This document shows positions 1-10,032 of a DNA stretch of 64,000 nucleotides, piece after piece. Below the pieces are notes generated by a model. That model saw nothing but the letters and a program-made list of their open reading frames with translations, was not told the DNA's origin and searched no databases. This stretch comes from Acuticoccus kalidii (GTDB lineage Bacteria > Pseudomonadota > Alphaproteobacteria > Rhizobiales > Amorphaceae). The translations under genes and the position numbers were made by a program. The stretch is taken from NCBI RefSeq assembly GCF_021556395.1, contig NZ_JAKGCS010000033.1, forward strand, positions 385,392 through 449,391. The letters run 5' to 3'. The stretch's first letter is position 1, and each line of letters starts with the position of its first letter.

Positions 1-45
1 CGCCGCGCCGCTCGGTCTGACCCGAACGGCGCAGCGGATCGCGGA

Positions 46-2352
46 TCAGGCGGCGGCTTTGTTCGCGCCGTTGATCGTCTCCCAAAGAATCGCCGGCGTC
101 GCCGGCATGTCGATCTGGTCGATGCCGACATTGCGATGAAGCGCATCGATGATCGCGTTCATCACCGCGCTGCACGAGCCGATCGAGCCGGCTTCGCCCG
201 CGCCCTTGATGCCGAAATGATTGTGCGTCGACGGTACGTTGCGCGTCTCGAAATGGAAGGACGGCACGTCGTCGGCGCGCGGCAGGGCATAGTCGAGGAG
301 GGAGGCGGTGAGGAGCTGGCCTTCCTCGTCATAGACGGTGTGCTCGAGGAGCGCCTGACCGATACCCTGAACGACACCGCCATGAACCTGACCCTCGAGG
401 AGCATCGGGTTCACCGTCACGCCGAAATCGTCGACGATCGTGTAACGCTGAAAGGCGACTTTGCCGGTGTTCGGGTCGATCTCGACCTCGCAGATGTGCG
501 AGCCGTTCGGGAAGGTGCATTCGGTCTGCACGATCTCGCCTTCGCCGGACAGGCCGCCGGCCTCCTTGGCGAGCTCGGCGAGCGTCACCGCACGGTCGGT
601 GCCGACGACACGGACCGAGCCGCCCGAAAGTTCGAGGTCGCCCGAGGAGGCCTCGAGCTTGTCGGACGCGAGCGACTTCAGCTTTTCGGCGAGATCGCCT
701 GAGGCGACGTCGACCGAGGGAAGGCCGAGCGGGATCGAGCGCGAGCCGCCGGTGCCGCCGCCGGTCTTCACCTTGTCGGTGTCGCCCTGGATCATCGAGA
801 TCTCGGAGGGGTCGACGCCGAGCTTGTCGGCGATCACCTGGGCGTAGGCCGTCGCGTGGCCCTGACCGTTGCTCTGGGTGCCGATGAGGAGGGTGAGCTT
901 GCCGCTCTCATCGAGCTGGACCTCGGCGCGCTCCGAGCCGGGGAAGGCGCAGGCCTCGATATAGGTCGAGATGCCGATGCCGCGGAAGACGCCGCGGGCC
1001 TTGCTCTCCGCCTCGCGGGCGGCGAAGCCGTTCCAATCGGCCTGTTCGAGGGCGCGGGTCATGTGGCCGTCGAACTCGCCGGTGTCGTAGAGGCGGCCGG
1101 AGGCGGTGGTGTAGGGCATCTGTTCCGGCTTGATGAAGTTGCGGCGACGCAGCTCCAGCCGGTCGATCCCCGTCACCCGCGCGGCCTGATCGACGAGACG
1201 TTCGATCGTGTACGAGGCCTCGGGACGGCCGGCGCCGCGATAGGCGTCTGTCGGCAAGGTGTTGGTGTAGATGCCTTTGATGGTGACGTGCATCACCGGA
1301 ATCGCGTAGACGCCCGGGCTCATCGTCGCCCCGCCCCAGGGAATGAAGGGGCCGAACTGGGCGAGATAGGCGCCCATCGCCGCCTTCAGCTCGACGCGGA
1401 GGGCGGTGAACTTGCCGTTCTCGTCGATCGCCACCTCGGCCGTCGTGACATTGTCGCGGCCCTGGCTGTCGGCCATGAAGGATTCGGTCCGCCCGCACAC
1501 CCATTTGACGGGCTTGCCGAGGCGCTTGGCCGCGACGAGCACCAGCGGATACTCGGCATAGACGAAGATCTTGGTGCCGAAACCGCCGCCGACATCGGGC
1601 GTCACCACCTTGAGGGCGGCCTCGTCGATCTTCAGCACTTCGGAGATGACGTCGCGCATCCCGTGGCCGCCTTGCGTGCCGGCGGTCAGCGTATAGCGCC
1701 CCGATGCGGTGTCGAATTCACCGATCGCGCCGCGCGTTTCCATGTAGTTCGCGACGACGCGGTTGTTGATGAGCTCGACCTTCGCGGTCTTGTGCGCTTT
1801 CGCGAAGGCGGCGTCGGTCTCGGCCTGGTTGCCCTGGCCGTAGGTGAAGGCGAGGTTGGAGCCGTGATCGGGCCAGACCAGCGGCGCATCCGCGGCGAGC
1901 GCGGCGGCGGTGTCGGCGATGCTCGGCTCGCTGTTCCAATCGACGTCGATCAGCTCGACCGCGTCGTTCGCCGCCTCGACGCTGTCGGCCACCACGAACG
2001 CGACCGGGTCGCCCACATGATGCACCCGGTCCTTGGCGAGGACGTTGCGCGGCTTGATCGGCGTCGGCGAGCCGTCGACCTGCGGGTTGGTGAAACGGCA
2101 GGGAAGGGGGTTGAGATCGGCGATATCGTCCGCCGTCAGGACGAGGTGGACGCCCGGCGCCGACCGGGCCGCTTCGATGTCGTTGATCTTGAACGTACCG
2201 GCCGCGATCGGTGACCGCAGCAGGACGGCGTGGAGCGTTCCCTCGGGCTGAACGTCGTCGACATAGCAGCCGTGCCCAGTGATCAGTGCGTTGTCTTCGA
2301 GCCGCGTGATCCGTGCACCGATCCCGAACTTCGCCAACGTCATGTCGTTCAT
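46..2352 (-). CDS. Xanthine dehydrogenase/CO dehydrogenase family molybdopterin-binding (large) subunit, form II CoxL-like
   Basis: A 768-residue molybdenum hydroxylase large subunit. Visible signatures are the N-terminal ITGHGCYVDDV stretch, the molybdopterin loop GGGFGTK near residue 255, the active-site motif AYRGAGR near residue 370, and the C-terminal GIKGAGEAGSIG segment that carries the base glutamate in this family. AYRGAGR, rather than AYXCSFR, marks form II (CoxL-like) proteins, whose physiological substrate is usually unknown, so true CO oxidation is not implied. The flavin (CoxM) and iron-sulfur (CoxS) partners are not upstream, where pgi lies; they would have to be beyond the left edge or elsewhere. 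The start could also be the ATG three codons later. Family assignment is firm, substrate unknown. Confidence 0.9.
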   Translation of the reverse strand: MNDMTLAKFGIGARITRLEDNALITGHGCYVDDVQPEGTLHAVLLRSPIAAGTFKINDIEAARSAPGVHLVLTADDIADLNPLPCRFTNPQVDGSPTPIKPRNVLAKDRVHHVGDPVAFVVADSVEAANDAVELIDVDWNSEPSIADTAAALAADAPLVWPDHGSNLAFTYGQGNQAETDAAFAKAHKTAKVELINNRVVANYMETRGAIGEFDTASGRYTLTAGTQGGHGMRDVISEVLKIDEAALKVVTPDVGGGFGTKIFVYAEYPLVLVAAKRLGKPVKWVCGRTESFMADSQGRDNVTTAEVAIDENGKFTALRVELKAAMGAYLAQFGPFIPWGGATMSPGVYAIPVMHVTIKGIYTNTLPTDAYRGAGRPEASYTIERLVDQAARVTGIDRLELRRRNFIKPEQMPYTTASGRLYDTGEFDGHMTRALEQADWNGFAAREAESKARGVFRGIGISTYIEACAFPGSERAEVQLDESGKLTLLIGTQSNGQGHATAYAQVIADKLGVDPSEISMIQGDTDKVKTGGGTGGSRSIPLGLPSVDVASGDLAEKLKSLASDKLEASSGDLELSGGSVRVVGTDRAVTLAELAKEAGGLSGEGEIVQTECTFPNGSHICEVEIDPNTGKVAFQRYTIVDDFGVTVNPMLLEGQVHGGVVQGIGQALLEHTVYDEEGQLLTASLLDYALPRADDVPSFHFETRNVPSTHNHFGIKGAGEAGSIGSCSAVMNAIIDALHRNVGIDQIDMPATPAILWETINGANKAAA

Positions 2353-2484
2353 GGAGCTTATCCCGCTCGATTGGGTGATTATGATTTAGAAGGATCCTAG
2401 CCTGCGGTTGGCGTGGCCGCCACCCGCGGACAAGGTCTTTCGCCGCCGCGCGACGCACGCGCCGCGGTCGGGCGATGGGCGACC

Positions 2485-4095
2485 TTAACCTTTGGCTGTG
2501 AGATACGCCAGGAGCTGCATCGTCGACGCGTCGGCGTCGAGGGGCGCGTCGCCGGTGATCGCCGGGAGGAGCGCGCCCGCGAGCTCCTTGCCGAGCTCGA
2601 CGCCCCATTGGTCATAGGAATTGATGTTCCATAGGACGCCTTCGACGAACACCTTGTGCTCGTAGAAGCCGAGAAGGAGGCCGAGCGTCGCGGGGTCGAG
2701 CGTCCGGTAGGCGAAGGTGTTCGAGGGGCGGTTGCCTGGAAAGACGCGGTGGGGGGCGATCCGGTCGGCTTCCGCCTCGTCGAGGCCCTTGTCGAGGAGC
2801 TGGGTCTTGGCCTCGTCGAGGGTGCGGCCGCGCATCAGCGCCTGGGTCTGCGCGAGGGCGTTCGCCATCAGCTTGGCGTGATGGTCGGACAGGGCCTCGT
2901 GCGGGTGGGCGGCGATCAGGAAGTCGCAGGGGATGACGTCGGTCCCCTGGTGGATGAGCTGGTAGAAGGCGTGCTGGCCGTTGGTGCCGGGTTCGCCGAA
3001 CACCACGGGGCCGGTGGGGCCGGTGACGGGGGAGCCGTCGCGCTGGACCGATTTACCGTTCGATTCCATGTCCACCTGCTGGAGGTGGGCGGCGAACTCG
3101 ATCAGCCGCTGGTCGTAGGGGAGCACGGCCTGGGCGGTATAGCCGAAATGGCGGCGATACCAGTGGCCGAGCAGGCCCATCATCACCGGGATGTTGTCGC
3201 CGAACGGGCGGGTGCGAAAATGCGTGTCCGCCGCCGCGCCGCCGGCGAGGAAAGCGCGAAAATGGCGCGAGCCGATCGCGATCGCCACCGAAAGGCCGAT
3301 CGCCGACCACACCGAATAGCGCCCGCCGACCCAGTCCCAGAAGCCGAAGATCCGATCGGGCGAGATGCCGAACGCGGCGACCTTGTCGAGCGCGGTGGAG
3401 ATCGCGGCGAAGTGGGCGCCGACGGCCTCCTCGCCGAGCGCGTCGACGATCCAGGCGCGGGCGGTGGCGGCGTTCGTCATCGTCTCCTGGGTGGTGAAGG
3501 TCTTCGAGGCGATCAGAAAGAGGGTGCGCGCCGGGTCGAGATCGGCCAGCGTGTCGGCGATATCGGCCCCGTCGACATTCGCGACGAAGTGCACCTTCGG
3601 TCCGCCGTCTCGGTAGGGCGACAGGGCACGAACCGCCATGCGCGGGCCGAGATCAGAGCCGCCGATGCCGATATTGACGATGTCGGTGAAGCCGCCGTCG
3701 TCGGCGGCGGTGACGGTCCCGTCGCGAACCCCGTCGGCGAAGGTGAGCATCGCCCGCAAGACACCCGCGACATCGCCGGAGACATCCCGCCCCTCGACGG
3801 TGAAGGGGCCGGGATTGCGCAGCGCCACATGAAGGACGGCACGGCCCTCGGTGAGGTTGATCGCCTCGCCGGAGAACATCTTGTCGCGCCACTCGGCGAG
3901 GCCCGCCTCCTCGGCCCGTGCGAGGAGGAGGCGTTTCGTCTCGTCGGTGATGAGGTTCTTGGAATAGTCGAAGAGGAGATCACCCTCGGTGATCGAGAAG
4001 CGCTTCGCGCGGTCGGGGTCGGACGCGAACGCCTCGCGAAGATGGAAGCCGGCAAGGCTCTCGCGATGGGCCGATAGGGTCTCGATCAGTGCCAT
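2485..4095 (-). CDS. pgi: Glucose-6-phosphate isomerase
   Basis: This enzyme interconverts glucose-6-phosphate and fructose-6-phosphate in the cytoplasm, linking glycolysis/Entner-Doudoroff, gluconeogenesis and sugar nucleotide synthesis. The 536-residue product has the normal family length. The sugar-phosphate loop [11 protein letters not shown] is near residue 145, the catalytic Glu motif VDMESNGKS is near residue 345, the block [18 protein letters not shown] follows, and the C-terminal block contains the conserved Lys ([11 protein letters not shown]). I chose the ATG at 4095 ([10 protein letters not shown]) because an upstream in-frame ATG at 4134 adds a 13-residue Arg-rich leader unlike the family. 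It reads in the same direction as the CoxL-like gene, about 130 bp upstream of it, with no obvious functional link. Confidence 0.97.
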   Translation of the reverse strand: MALIETLSAHRESLAGFHLREAFASDPDRAKRFSITEGDLLFDYSKNLITDETKRLLLARAEEAGLAEWRDKMFSGEAINLTEGRAVLHVALRNPGPFTVEGRDVSGDVAGVLRAMLTFADGVRDGTVTAADDGGFTDIVNIGIGGSDLGPRMAVRALSPYRDGGPKVHFVANVDGADIADTLADLDPARTLFLIASKTFTTQETMTNAATARAWIVDALGEEAVGAHFAAISTALDKVAAFGISPDRIFGFWDWVGGRYSVWSAIGLSVAIAIGSRHFRAFLAGGAAADTHFRTRPFGDNIPVMMGLLGHWYRRHFGYTAQAVLPYDQRLIEFAAHLQQVDMESNGKSVQRDGSPVTGPTGPVVFGEPGTNGQHAFYQLIHQGTDVIPCDFLIAAHPHEALSDHHAKLMANALAQTQALMRGRTLDEAKTQLLDKGLDEAEADRIAPHRVFPGNRPSNTFAYRTLDPATLGLLLGFYEHKVFVEGVLWNINSYDQWGVELGKELAGALLPAITGDAPLDADASTMQLLAYLTAKG

Positions 4096-4186
4096 TCTCG
4101 TCCTCCGGCAACCCGCTCCGCTCCGGGCGGACACGGGATCGACAATCTGGTCCGTGTCCTCCTCTCCCGGTCGGTGGCCGCTCCGG

Positions 4187-5224
4187 TCAGTTGGACGCGG
4201 CGATCACTTCCGGGGAGAGGCCGTTCGCCCGCTGAAGGTTCTCCCAGAACTGGCGCACGCTCGACTCCCAGGAGAATTCGAGGGCGTACTCGCGGCAAAA
4301 TGCCGGCGAAATCTCCAGCGCGTCGAGCGAGGCCTGGCGCAGATCCTCGCTGAGGACACCCGCTCCCGAATCCCCGATCACGTCGATCGGCCCCATCGTC
4401 GGATACGCTGCGACGGGGACCCCGCATGCGAGCGCCTCCATCTGAACGAGGCCCAACGTGTCGGTGAGGCTCGGAAACACGAACACGTCGGCGGAAGTAT
4501 AGTGCGCGGTCAGCTCACGTCCCGTCTTGTTGCCGGTGAAGACGACATCGGGATAGCGGGCCTTGAGCTGCGGCAAAGCCGGCCCGTCGCCGACGACGAG
4601 CTTGGTGCCCGGCAGATCGAGATCGAGAAAGGCCTCGATATTCTTCTCGACCGACACGCGGCCGACATTGATGAACACCGGCTTCGGCAGGTCCGGCAGC
4701 GCCGGCGGCACGCCCGGATTGAACGTCTCGGTGTCGACGCCGCGCACCCACCGCACGAGCCGCTTGAAGCCGCGATCGGCGAGGTCCTGCTCCAAGGTGG
4801 TGTTGGAGACCATGCAGCCGACACCGGCATTGTGGAAGGAGCGCACGAAGGCATAGGACCAGGACAGCGGCACCGGCGCGCGTGCCCGCACATATTCGGG
4901 AAAGCGCGTGTGATAGCTCGTCGTGTAGCCGATCTTGTGACGCTTGCACCAATAGCGCGCGATCATGCCGAGCGGGCCCTCGGTCGCGATGTGCACATAG
5001 TCCGGCTTGACGGCGCTGATCGCGCGATAGACGCGGCCCGGCCAGGACACGGTGAGGCGGATCTCAGGATAAGTGGGCATCGGCACCGTGCGATAGTCGC
5101 TCGGGGTGATCATCGTCACTTCGATGCCGAGTTTTTCGAGCTCGTGGCGCGTCGTGTCGAGCGTGCGCACCACGCCGTTGATCTGAGGGTGCCACGCGTC
5201 GGTGACGAGGGCGAGACGGGTCAT
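4187..5224 (-). CDS. Glycosyltransferase family 4 (MgtA-like, probably glycolipid mannosyl/glucosyl transferase)
   Basis: A 345-residue GT-B fold glycosyltransferase. The N-terminus has the acceptor-side pattern [14 protein letters not shown]. The C-terminal half has [20 protein letters not shown], and a GT4 EX7E-type donor segment, seen as [22 protein letters not shown]. In related proteobacteria such proteins transfer mannose or glucose from a nucleotide sugar to a lipid acceptor at the inner leaflet; the donor cannot be read from sequence. Its ATG overlaps the stop of the upstream metallophosphoesterase by 4 bp, so the two are translationally coupled. The pairing points to envelope lipid or lipopolysaccharide metabolism, which is inference. 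Confidence 0.88.
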   Translation of the reverse strand: MTRLALVTDAWHPQINGVVRTLDTTRHELEKLGIEVTMITPSDYRTVPMPTYPEIRLTVSWPGRVYRAISAVKPDYVHIATEGPLGMIARYWCKRHKIGYTTSYHTRFPEYVRARAPVPLSWSYAFVRSFHNAGVGCMVSNTTLEQDLADRGFKRLVRWVRGVDTETFNPGVPPALPDLPKPVFINVGRVSVEKNIEAFLDLDLPGTKLVVGDGPALPQLKARYPDVVFTGNKTGRELTAHYTSADVFVFPSLTDTLGLVQMEALACGVPVAAYPTMGPIDVIGDSGAGVLSEDLRQASLDALEISPAFCREYALEFSWESSVRQFWENLQRANGLSPEVIAASN

Positions 5225-6039
5225 GCGGCCTGCGGGCGCTCGTCCGCAACGATGCTGAGTTCGGCGCGCTGACGCACGCGCGTCCAGCGGATCAGCTCGA
5301 ACGTTCCGTCTTCGTGCTCGCCGATGGCGGTACAGGATTCAACCCAGTCACCCGTATTCACGTAATGAGTTCCATGCATGTCGTGCATCACAGCATGATG
5401 GATGTGGCCGCAGATCACCCCGTCCGCACCGCGGCGCTTCGCCTCGGAGGCGAGGGCGGTCTCGAATTTGCCGATGAAGGAGACGGCGTTCTTCACCTTG
5501 AGCTTGGCCCAGGCCGACAGCGACCAATAGGTGAGGCCGAGCTTGCGGCGGACGATATTGACCCAGGTGTTCAGCGTCAGCGCGGTGACATAGGCCCAGT
5601 CCCCGAGGAGGGCGAGCCACTTGGCGTGCCGCACGACGACGTCGAACTGATCGCCATGGATGACGATGTAGCGTTTGCCGTCCGCCGTCACATGGACGAT
5701 CGAATCGACGACTTCGACGCCGCCGAAATGGGTGCCGAGATAGTCGCGCAGGAACTCGTCGTGATTGCCGGGAAGATAGACGATGGAGGCACCTTTGCGC
5801 CCCTTGCGCAGGATTTTCTGCACGACGTCGTTGTGGCTTTGTGGCCAGTACCAGGTCTTTTTCAGACGCCAGCCGTCGATAATGTCGCCAACTAGGTAAA
5901 TCTTGTCGGCATCGTGATGGCGGAGAAAATCGACGAGCAATTCAGCTTGGCAACCCCGGGTTCCGAGGTGGATATCCGACAGGAAAAGTGTGCGAAACTT
6001 GCGGACGTTGGGCTCGTCCGCTGTGTTGCTTTCCGCCAT
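5221..6039 (-). CDS. LpxH-like UDP-2,3-diacylglucosamine diphosphatase family metallophosphoesterase
   Basis: A 272-residue calcineurin-type phosphoesterase. All metal-binding motifs are present in order: LFLSDIHLG near residue 18, GDIIDGW near 50, LPGNHDEF near 93, IHGDQFD near 131 and GHIHHA near 200. LpxH-like enzymes cleave UDP-2,3-diacylglucosamine to lipid X in lipid A synthesis. This one belongs to the broader family that accompanies a GT4 gene in alphaproteobacteria and may act on another lipid pyrophosphate, so I do not assign lpxH. It is first in a two-gene unit with a 4-bp overlap into the glycosyltransferase. Its promoter must lie in the 117-bp divergent gap shared with the sulfotransferase-like gene. 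Confidence 0.85.
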   Translation of the reverse strand: MAESNTADEPNVRKFRTLFLSDIHLGTRGCQAELLVDFLRHHDADKIYLVGDIIDGWRLKKTWYWPQSHNDVVQKILRKGRKGASIVYLPGNHDEFLRDYLGTHFGGVEVVDSIVHVTADGKRYIVIHGDQFDVVVRHAKWLALLGDWAYVTALTLNTWVNIVRRKLGLTYWSLSAWAKLKVKNAVSFIGKFETALASEAKRRGADGVICGHIHHAVMHDMHGTHYVNTGDWVESCTAIGEHEDGTFELIRWTRVRQRAELSIVADERPQAA

Positions 6040-6156
6040 TGATTCGTGCCGCTTGCCGTTGCCGAGGGAGGGCTAGCACAGTTCGCCCCGCGTTGCACAT
6101 GGTGTGGCACGAACGTCCTTCAATCAATAAAGGTCGTGTGGTCGTTAGGAGACTCC

Positions 6157-7170
6157 ATGCCCACACGTCGCGTCCTCGTCCATATCGGTCTGCCCAAGGC
6201 GGCGAGCACGTCGCTCCAGGCGACGCTGGCCGCAAGTCGCCCCGCCTTCGGTGAAAACGGCATCGCCTATCCCGTGCTCGGCGGCGGTGGCACGAAGGAC
6301 CAGCGCCCCTTGCGCGGGGCGATCGCGGGCGACCCGGTCGACCGCGCCGCGACTGTGGACGGAATCGCCCAGTGCGCCGACGCCCACACGCTGATCCTGA
6401 GCGGCGAAACCCTTTCAGGTGGCGATCCGGCCGGCCTTGCCTCCATTCTCGAGGAAGGGCCGTTCGCGGGCTGCGGTATCGAGGCCTTCGCGATCGTGCG
6501 CGATCCGGCGAGCTGGCTGAATTCGATGTACGCCTTCCGCGCCATCCAGTTTCTGGAGACGGCCGCCTTTCCCCATTTCGTCGCGGCCGCGCTCAAGGAA
6601 GGCCACGGCGATTTCGGCGCAACCTTCGCGAAATGGGCGGCCACGCGAGCGGCGGGCGGCACGGTCGCGTCCTTCACCCCGTTGCCGCTGCGCTCCAAGA
6701 TCGACAATCGTTCGGTGATCACGCGCCTCGCCGAGCTCTGGGATTTCGGCCCGGATCTCCTCACGGAGGAGGAGCCCCGCAACGAAGCGGCCGATCCGCG
6801 CACCGTGGAGGCAGCGCGGCGCCTTGCTCGGCGCGGCCTCAAATCGCGCGACCTCCCGACACGCAGAAAGGCGCGGGCGCTCTTGCAGAAGGCGGCGCGC
6901 GCCTATGGCTGGGCGGAGCGCTTTTCCGGCCTCAACCCCGCCCTCACTGCGCGCATCGCCTCCCGTACCCGCGCCAACGACCTGTTCGCGCGCACCCATT
7001 GGGGCGAGAATTGGAACACGATTTACGCCATGCCCGACCCGGCGCGGCTCGCGCCGCAATTTGCCGAGTTGGGCGAGCGGACGGAGACCGAGATCGCCGA
7101 GGTGGTTGAAAGTCTCTCCGAGCAGTTGGCGCTCAAACGGCAAAGTGTGTTTGGTTGGCTTCGGTCCTGA
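6157..7170 (+). CDS. Sulfotransferase-like (P-loop) protein
   Basis: A 337-residue protein starting MPTRRVLVHIGLPKAASTSLQ, where the HIGLPKAAST loop matches the 5'-phosphosulfate (PAPS) binding loop of sulfotransferases. A second motif, FAIVRDPASWLNSMYA near residue 120, matches the 3'-phosphate binding strand-loop. This suggests transfer of sulfate from PAPS to a glycan or lipid, with the substrate unknown. I chose the ATG at 6157 because TTAGGAGA sits 4-10 nt upstream; longer in-frame openings lack homology-like sequence. The C-terminal third is rich in Arg and Ala and less recognisable. The carboxylase gene begins 20 bp downstream. Fold assignment is fairly sure, function is not. Confidence 0.72.
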   Translation: MPTRRVLVHIGLPKAASTSLQATLAASRPAFGENGIAYPVLGGGGTKDQRPLRGAIAGDPVDRAATVDGIAQCADAHTLILSGETLSGGDPAGLASILEEGPFAGCGIEAFAIVRDPASWLNSMYAFRAIQFLETAAFPHFVAAALKEGHGDFGATFAKWAATRAAGGTVASFTPLPLRSKIDNRSVITRLAELWDFGPDLLTEEEPRNEAADPRTVEAARRLARRGLKSRDLPTRRKARALLQKAARAYGWAERFSGLNPALTARIASRTRANDLFARTHWGENWNTIYAMPDPARLAPQFAELGERTETEIAEVVESLSEQLALKRQSVFGWLRS

Positions 7171-7189
7171 GATCTTTGGAGACAGTCCG

Positions 7190-9394
7190 GTGTTCGAAAG
7201 CGTCTTGATCGCCAATCGGGGCGAAATCGCCGTTCGGATCATGCGCACCGCGAAGCGTCTTGGGATCCGAACGATCGCGGTCTATTCTGAGGCGGACAAG
7301 GGGGCGCTCCATGTCCGCGAGGCGGACGAGGCGATCCTCATCGGGCCAGCGGAGGCCCGCCGCTCCTATCTCGACAAGGATCGGCTGATCGCGGCCGCCA
7401 AGGAGGCGGGCGCGGCGGCGATCCACCCCGGCTACGGGTTCCTGTCGGAAAATGCCGAATTCGCCGAGGCGTGCGAGGCGAACGATCTCGTGTTCGTCGG
7501 CCCGCCGGCCGAGGCGATCCGGGCGATGGGGTCGAAATCGGGCGCGAAGCTCCTGATGGAGCGGGCGCGTGTTCCCGTCGTCCCCGGCTATCATGGCGAA
7601 ATGCAGGATCCGGCCTTTCTGAAGCGCAAGGCCTATGAGACCGGCTATCCGGTGCTGATCAAGGCGGTCTCCGGCGGTGGCGGCAAGGGAATGCGCCGCG
7701 TCGACAAGGCGATCGACTTCGAGGAGGCGCTCGCCGCCGCAAAGCGCGAATCGGGCGCCTCGTTCGGCGATGAGCGCGTCCTCGTCGAGCGCTTCATCCA
7801 TCGCCCGCGCCATGTGGAGATCCAGGTGTTCGCCGACCGGCACGGCAACGCCGTCTCCCTCCACGAGCGCGACTGTTCGGTTCAGCGCCGTCACCAGAAG
7901 GTGGTGGAGGAGGCGCCAGCCCCCGGCATGACGCCCGAATTGCGCGCCAAGATGGGCGAAGCGGCGGTGCGGGCGGCGAACGCCGTCGGTTATGTCGGCG
8001 CCGGAACGGTGGAGTTCATCGTCGAAGGGGGCGAGCAGCTCTCCGAAGAGCGCTTTTATTTCATGGAGATGAACACGCGCCTTCAGGTCGAGCATCCGGT
8101 GACCGAGATGGTCACGGGGTTCGATCTCGTCGAATGGCAATTGCGCGTCGCAGCGGGCGAACTTCTGCCGCTCGAGGAGGAGGTCGCCGCGCCGCCGAAG
8201 GGGCATGCGGTCGAGGTGCGGCTTTATGCCGAGGATCCCGACCAGGGCTTCCTGCCGTCCGCCGGCCGGCTCGCCGCCTTCCGGGTGCCCGGCGGGGTGC
8301 GCGTCGATAGCGGGGTCGAGACCGGCGACACGGTGAGCTCTTTTTACGACCCGATGATCGCCAAGCTCATCGTCCACGGTGAGGACCGGGCCGACGCGCT
8401 CGCCAAGATGGCGGACGCGCTCGACCGGTCGGTCGCGATCGGTCCGAAGACCAATCTCGCCTTCCTGCGCGCCGTCGTCACCCATCCCGAATTCGTCGCC
8501 GGACGGCACGATACCGGCTTCGTCGATCGCGAGATCGACAATCTGACCGGCGGCGCGGTGAGCGCGAAGGCGATCGCCGATGCGGCCGCCTCGCTGCTGA
8601 CGCCGGCCGAGGCGCCGGCGGCGGGCTGGGCCGATCCGTTCACGATCGACGACGGCTTCCGGATCTCCGGCGAGGCGGCGGCGGGGATCGCGATCCTCGT
8701 CGATGGTGCCGAGCGGGTCGCGCATTTAAGGCCGGGAGAGGGCGGTCTCATCCTCAGCGTCGATGGGGTGGTCGGCGAGGCGGGGTCCGACCATGTGATC
8801 GAGGCGGACGGCGACGCCTTCGCCGTCCAGGGCGGACGCGCGGTGCGGGTGCGCATCGTCGATCAGCTCGCCCGTGTCGCCGAGGACGACGTCGCCGCCG
8901 ACCGTGCCGTCGCGCCGATGCATGGGCGGATCGTCGCGCTGTTCGTCGCGCCCGGCGATCTCGTCGAGCGGGACACCAAGCTCTTTTCGATCGAAGCGAT
9001 GAAGATGGAGCACACGGTGAAGGCGGGGTCGGACGCCCGGGTCGTCGAGGTGCGGTTCGCCCCCGGCGATCAGGTCGAGGAGGGGACGGAGGTCATCGTT
9101 CTCGGGTCGGCGGACGAGCCGGTCCCCGCAATAAGGCTGGCCGCGACGGATGCGGAGGCCGAGCCGGAGCCGTCGCCGGAGGAAGTCGCGGATATCGACG
9201 AAGACGTTGCCGGACCCACGACCGACGAGGGGTTCATGGATCCGGCCGAAGCCGGGCTCGCCGACGTCGATGCGGTCTATGCCGACGCCTATACCGATCC
9301 GGCCGGAGAGACGGGCACCGCCGGCCCCGACGATGGCGAGGCGCCCGCCGAGCCGTCGGACGAACCCTCTCGCTCGCTCTACGACGATCGGTGA
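7190..9394 (+). CDS. Biotin-dependent acyl-CoA carboxylase alpha subunit (3-methylcrotonyl-CoA carboxylase type) with acidic C-terminal tail
   Basis: The protein carries biotin carboxylase and biotin carrier domains and would carboxylate biotin with ATP and bicarbonate for a separate carboxyltransferase. Visible are the N-terminal LIANRGEIAVRI, the ATP-grasp glycine loop KAVSGGGGKGMR near residue 165, ERDCSVQRRHQKVVEEAPAP, the FMEMNTRLQVEHPVTE block, and the biotinylation site EAMKMEH near residue 605. The sequence resembles methylcrotonyl-CoA carboxylase alpha subunits most, but acetyl/propionyl types cannot be excluded. The GTG at 7190 is preceded by TTGGAGA. No beta subunit lies nearby, unlike the usual mcc or pcc operon. 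After the biotinyl domain a tail of about 95 residues rich in Asp, Glu, Ala and Pro is present, which is unusual. Confidence 0.88.
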   Translation: MFESVLIANRGEIAVRIMRTAKRLGIRTIAVYSEADKGALHVREADEAILIGPAEARRSYLDKDRLIAAAKEAGAAAIHPGYGFLSENAEFAEACEANDLVFVGPPAEAIRAMGSKSGAKLLMERARVPVVPGYHGEMQDPAFLKRKAYETGYPVLIKAVSGGGGKGMRRVDKAIDFEEALAAAKRESGASFGDERVLVERFIHRPRHVEIQVFADRHGNAVSLHERDCSVQRRHQKVVEEAPAPGMTPELRAKMGEAAVRAANAVGYVGAGTVEFIVEGGEQLSEERFYFMEMNTRLQVEHPVTEMVTGFDLVEWQLRVAAGELLPLEEEVAAPPKGHAVEVRLYAEDPDQGFLPSAGRLAAFRVPGGVRVDSGVETGDTVSSFYDPMIAKLIVHGEDRADALAKMADALDRSVAIGPKTNLAFLRAVVTHPEFVAGRHDTGFVDREIDNLTGGAVSAKAIADAAASLLTPAEAPAAGWADPFTIDDGFRISGEAAAGIAILVDGAERVAHLRPGEGGLILSVDGVVGEAGSDHVIEADGDAFAVQGGRAVRVRIVDQLARVAEDDVAADRAVAPMHGRIVALFVAPGDLVERDTKLFSIEAMKMEHTVKAGSDARVVEVRFAPGDQVEEGTEVIVLGSADEPVPAIRLAATDAEAEPEPSPEEVADIDEDVAGPTTDEGFMDPAEAGLADVDAVYADAYTDPAGETGTAGPDDGEAPAEPSDEPSRSLYDDR

Positions 9395-9509
9395 GGCTGG
9401 CGCCGAACGGCGGCCCGGCGCACGCCGCGGTGGATGAGCCGGTGGATAGCCTCGCCCACCACCGGCGCCGATCTTGCCGCGGGCGGCGGAGAGAGGCATC
9501 TCGTCATCC

Positions 9510-9944
9510 ATGACGGTGCATTTGCTCAAGCTCTGCGTTGGCGTCTCCTCGGTTGACGAACTGAAGGACATCGTCGCCGACCGGGCGGCCGAGCGTTTGG
9601 CCTCCGGGCTCGAGCCGGCATCCTGGGCGAAGACGCGCATGGCCCCCAAACGCGCCGACGAGGTGATCGACGGCGGCAGCCTTTATTGGGTGATCAAGGG
9701 CGCGATTCAGGCGCGTCAGCCGGTCCTGTCGATCGAGCCCTTCACCGATGCCTCGGGTATCGGCCGCTATCAAATCTTCCTCGCTCCTGTCGTCACCCCG
9801 GTGCGGCCGCGGCCGTGCCGTCCGTTCCAGGGCTGGCGGTATCTGCGCGAGGGCGATGCGCCGGCCGATTTCGTGATCGGTGAGCTCGACGATCAGATGC
9901 CCGCCCAGATGCGCCGCGAGCTGATGGAACTCTGCCTGATCTGA
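9510..9944 (+). CDS. DUF1489 family protein
   Basis: A 144-residue cytoplasmic protein recognised as the alphaproteobacterial DUF1489 family from the start MTVHLLKLCVGV, the central GGSLYWVIKG, and the end FQGWRYLREGDAPAD..., closing with LDDQMPAQMRRELMELCL. No enzymatic function is established for the family. The ATG at 9510 fits the typical N-terminus; an upstream in-frame start at 9474 adds 12 unrelated residues. It precedes the VWA/DnaJ pair in the same direction with a gap of about 90 bp. Confidence 0.85.
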   Translation: MTVHLLKLCVGVSSVDELKDIVADRAAERLASGLEPASWAKTRMAPKRADEVIDGGSLYWVIKGAIQARQPVLSIEPFTDASGIGRYQIFLAPVVTPVRPRPCRPFQGWRYLREGDAPADFVIGELDDQMPAQMRRELMELCLI

Positions 9945-10032
9945 GTTCGCGGCGCGGCATTCTGCTCGGGCAAATCGTCATCTTCGATCTTCTCCCGTGG
10001 CGGCGATCGCATCCGGCCTTATCTTATGGGCT

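Noticed and set aside
1..45. Coding content at the extreme left edge
   Set aside because: Too short to tell whether it is the end of a neighbouring gene or an intergenic spacer.
856..2214. 452-codon open frame on the plus strand opposite the CoxL-like gene
   Set aside because: It is the antisense of a clearly conserved gene, with Arg/Gly/Asp-rich translation and no family; high GC at third positions keeps antisense frames open.
46..2352. Calling the large subunit a true carbon monoxide dehydrogenase
   Set aside because: The active-site motif is AYRGAGR (form II), not AYXCSFR, and coxM/coxS are not visible.
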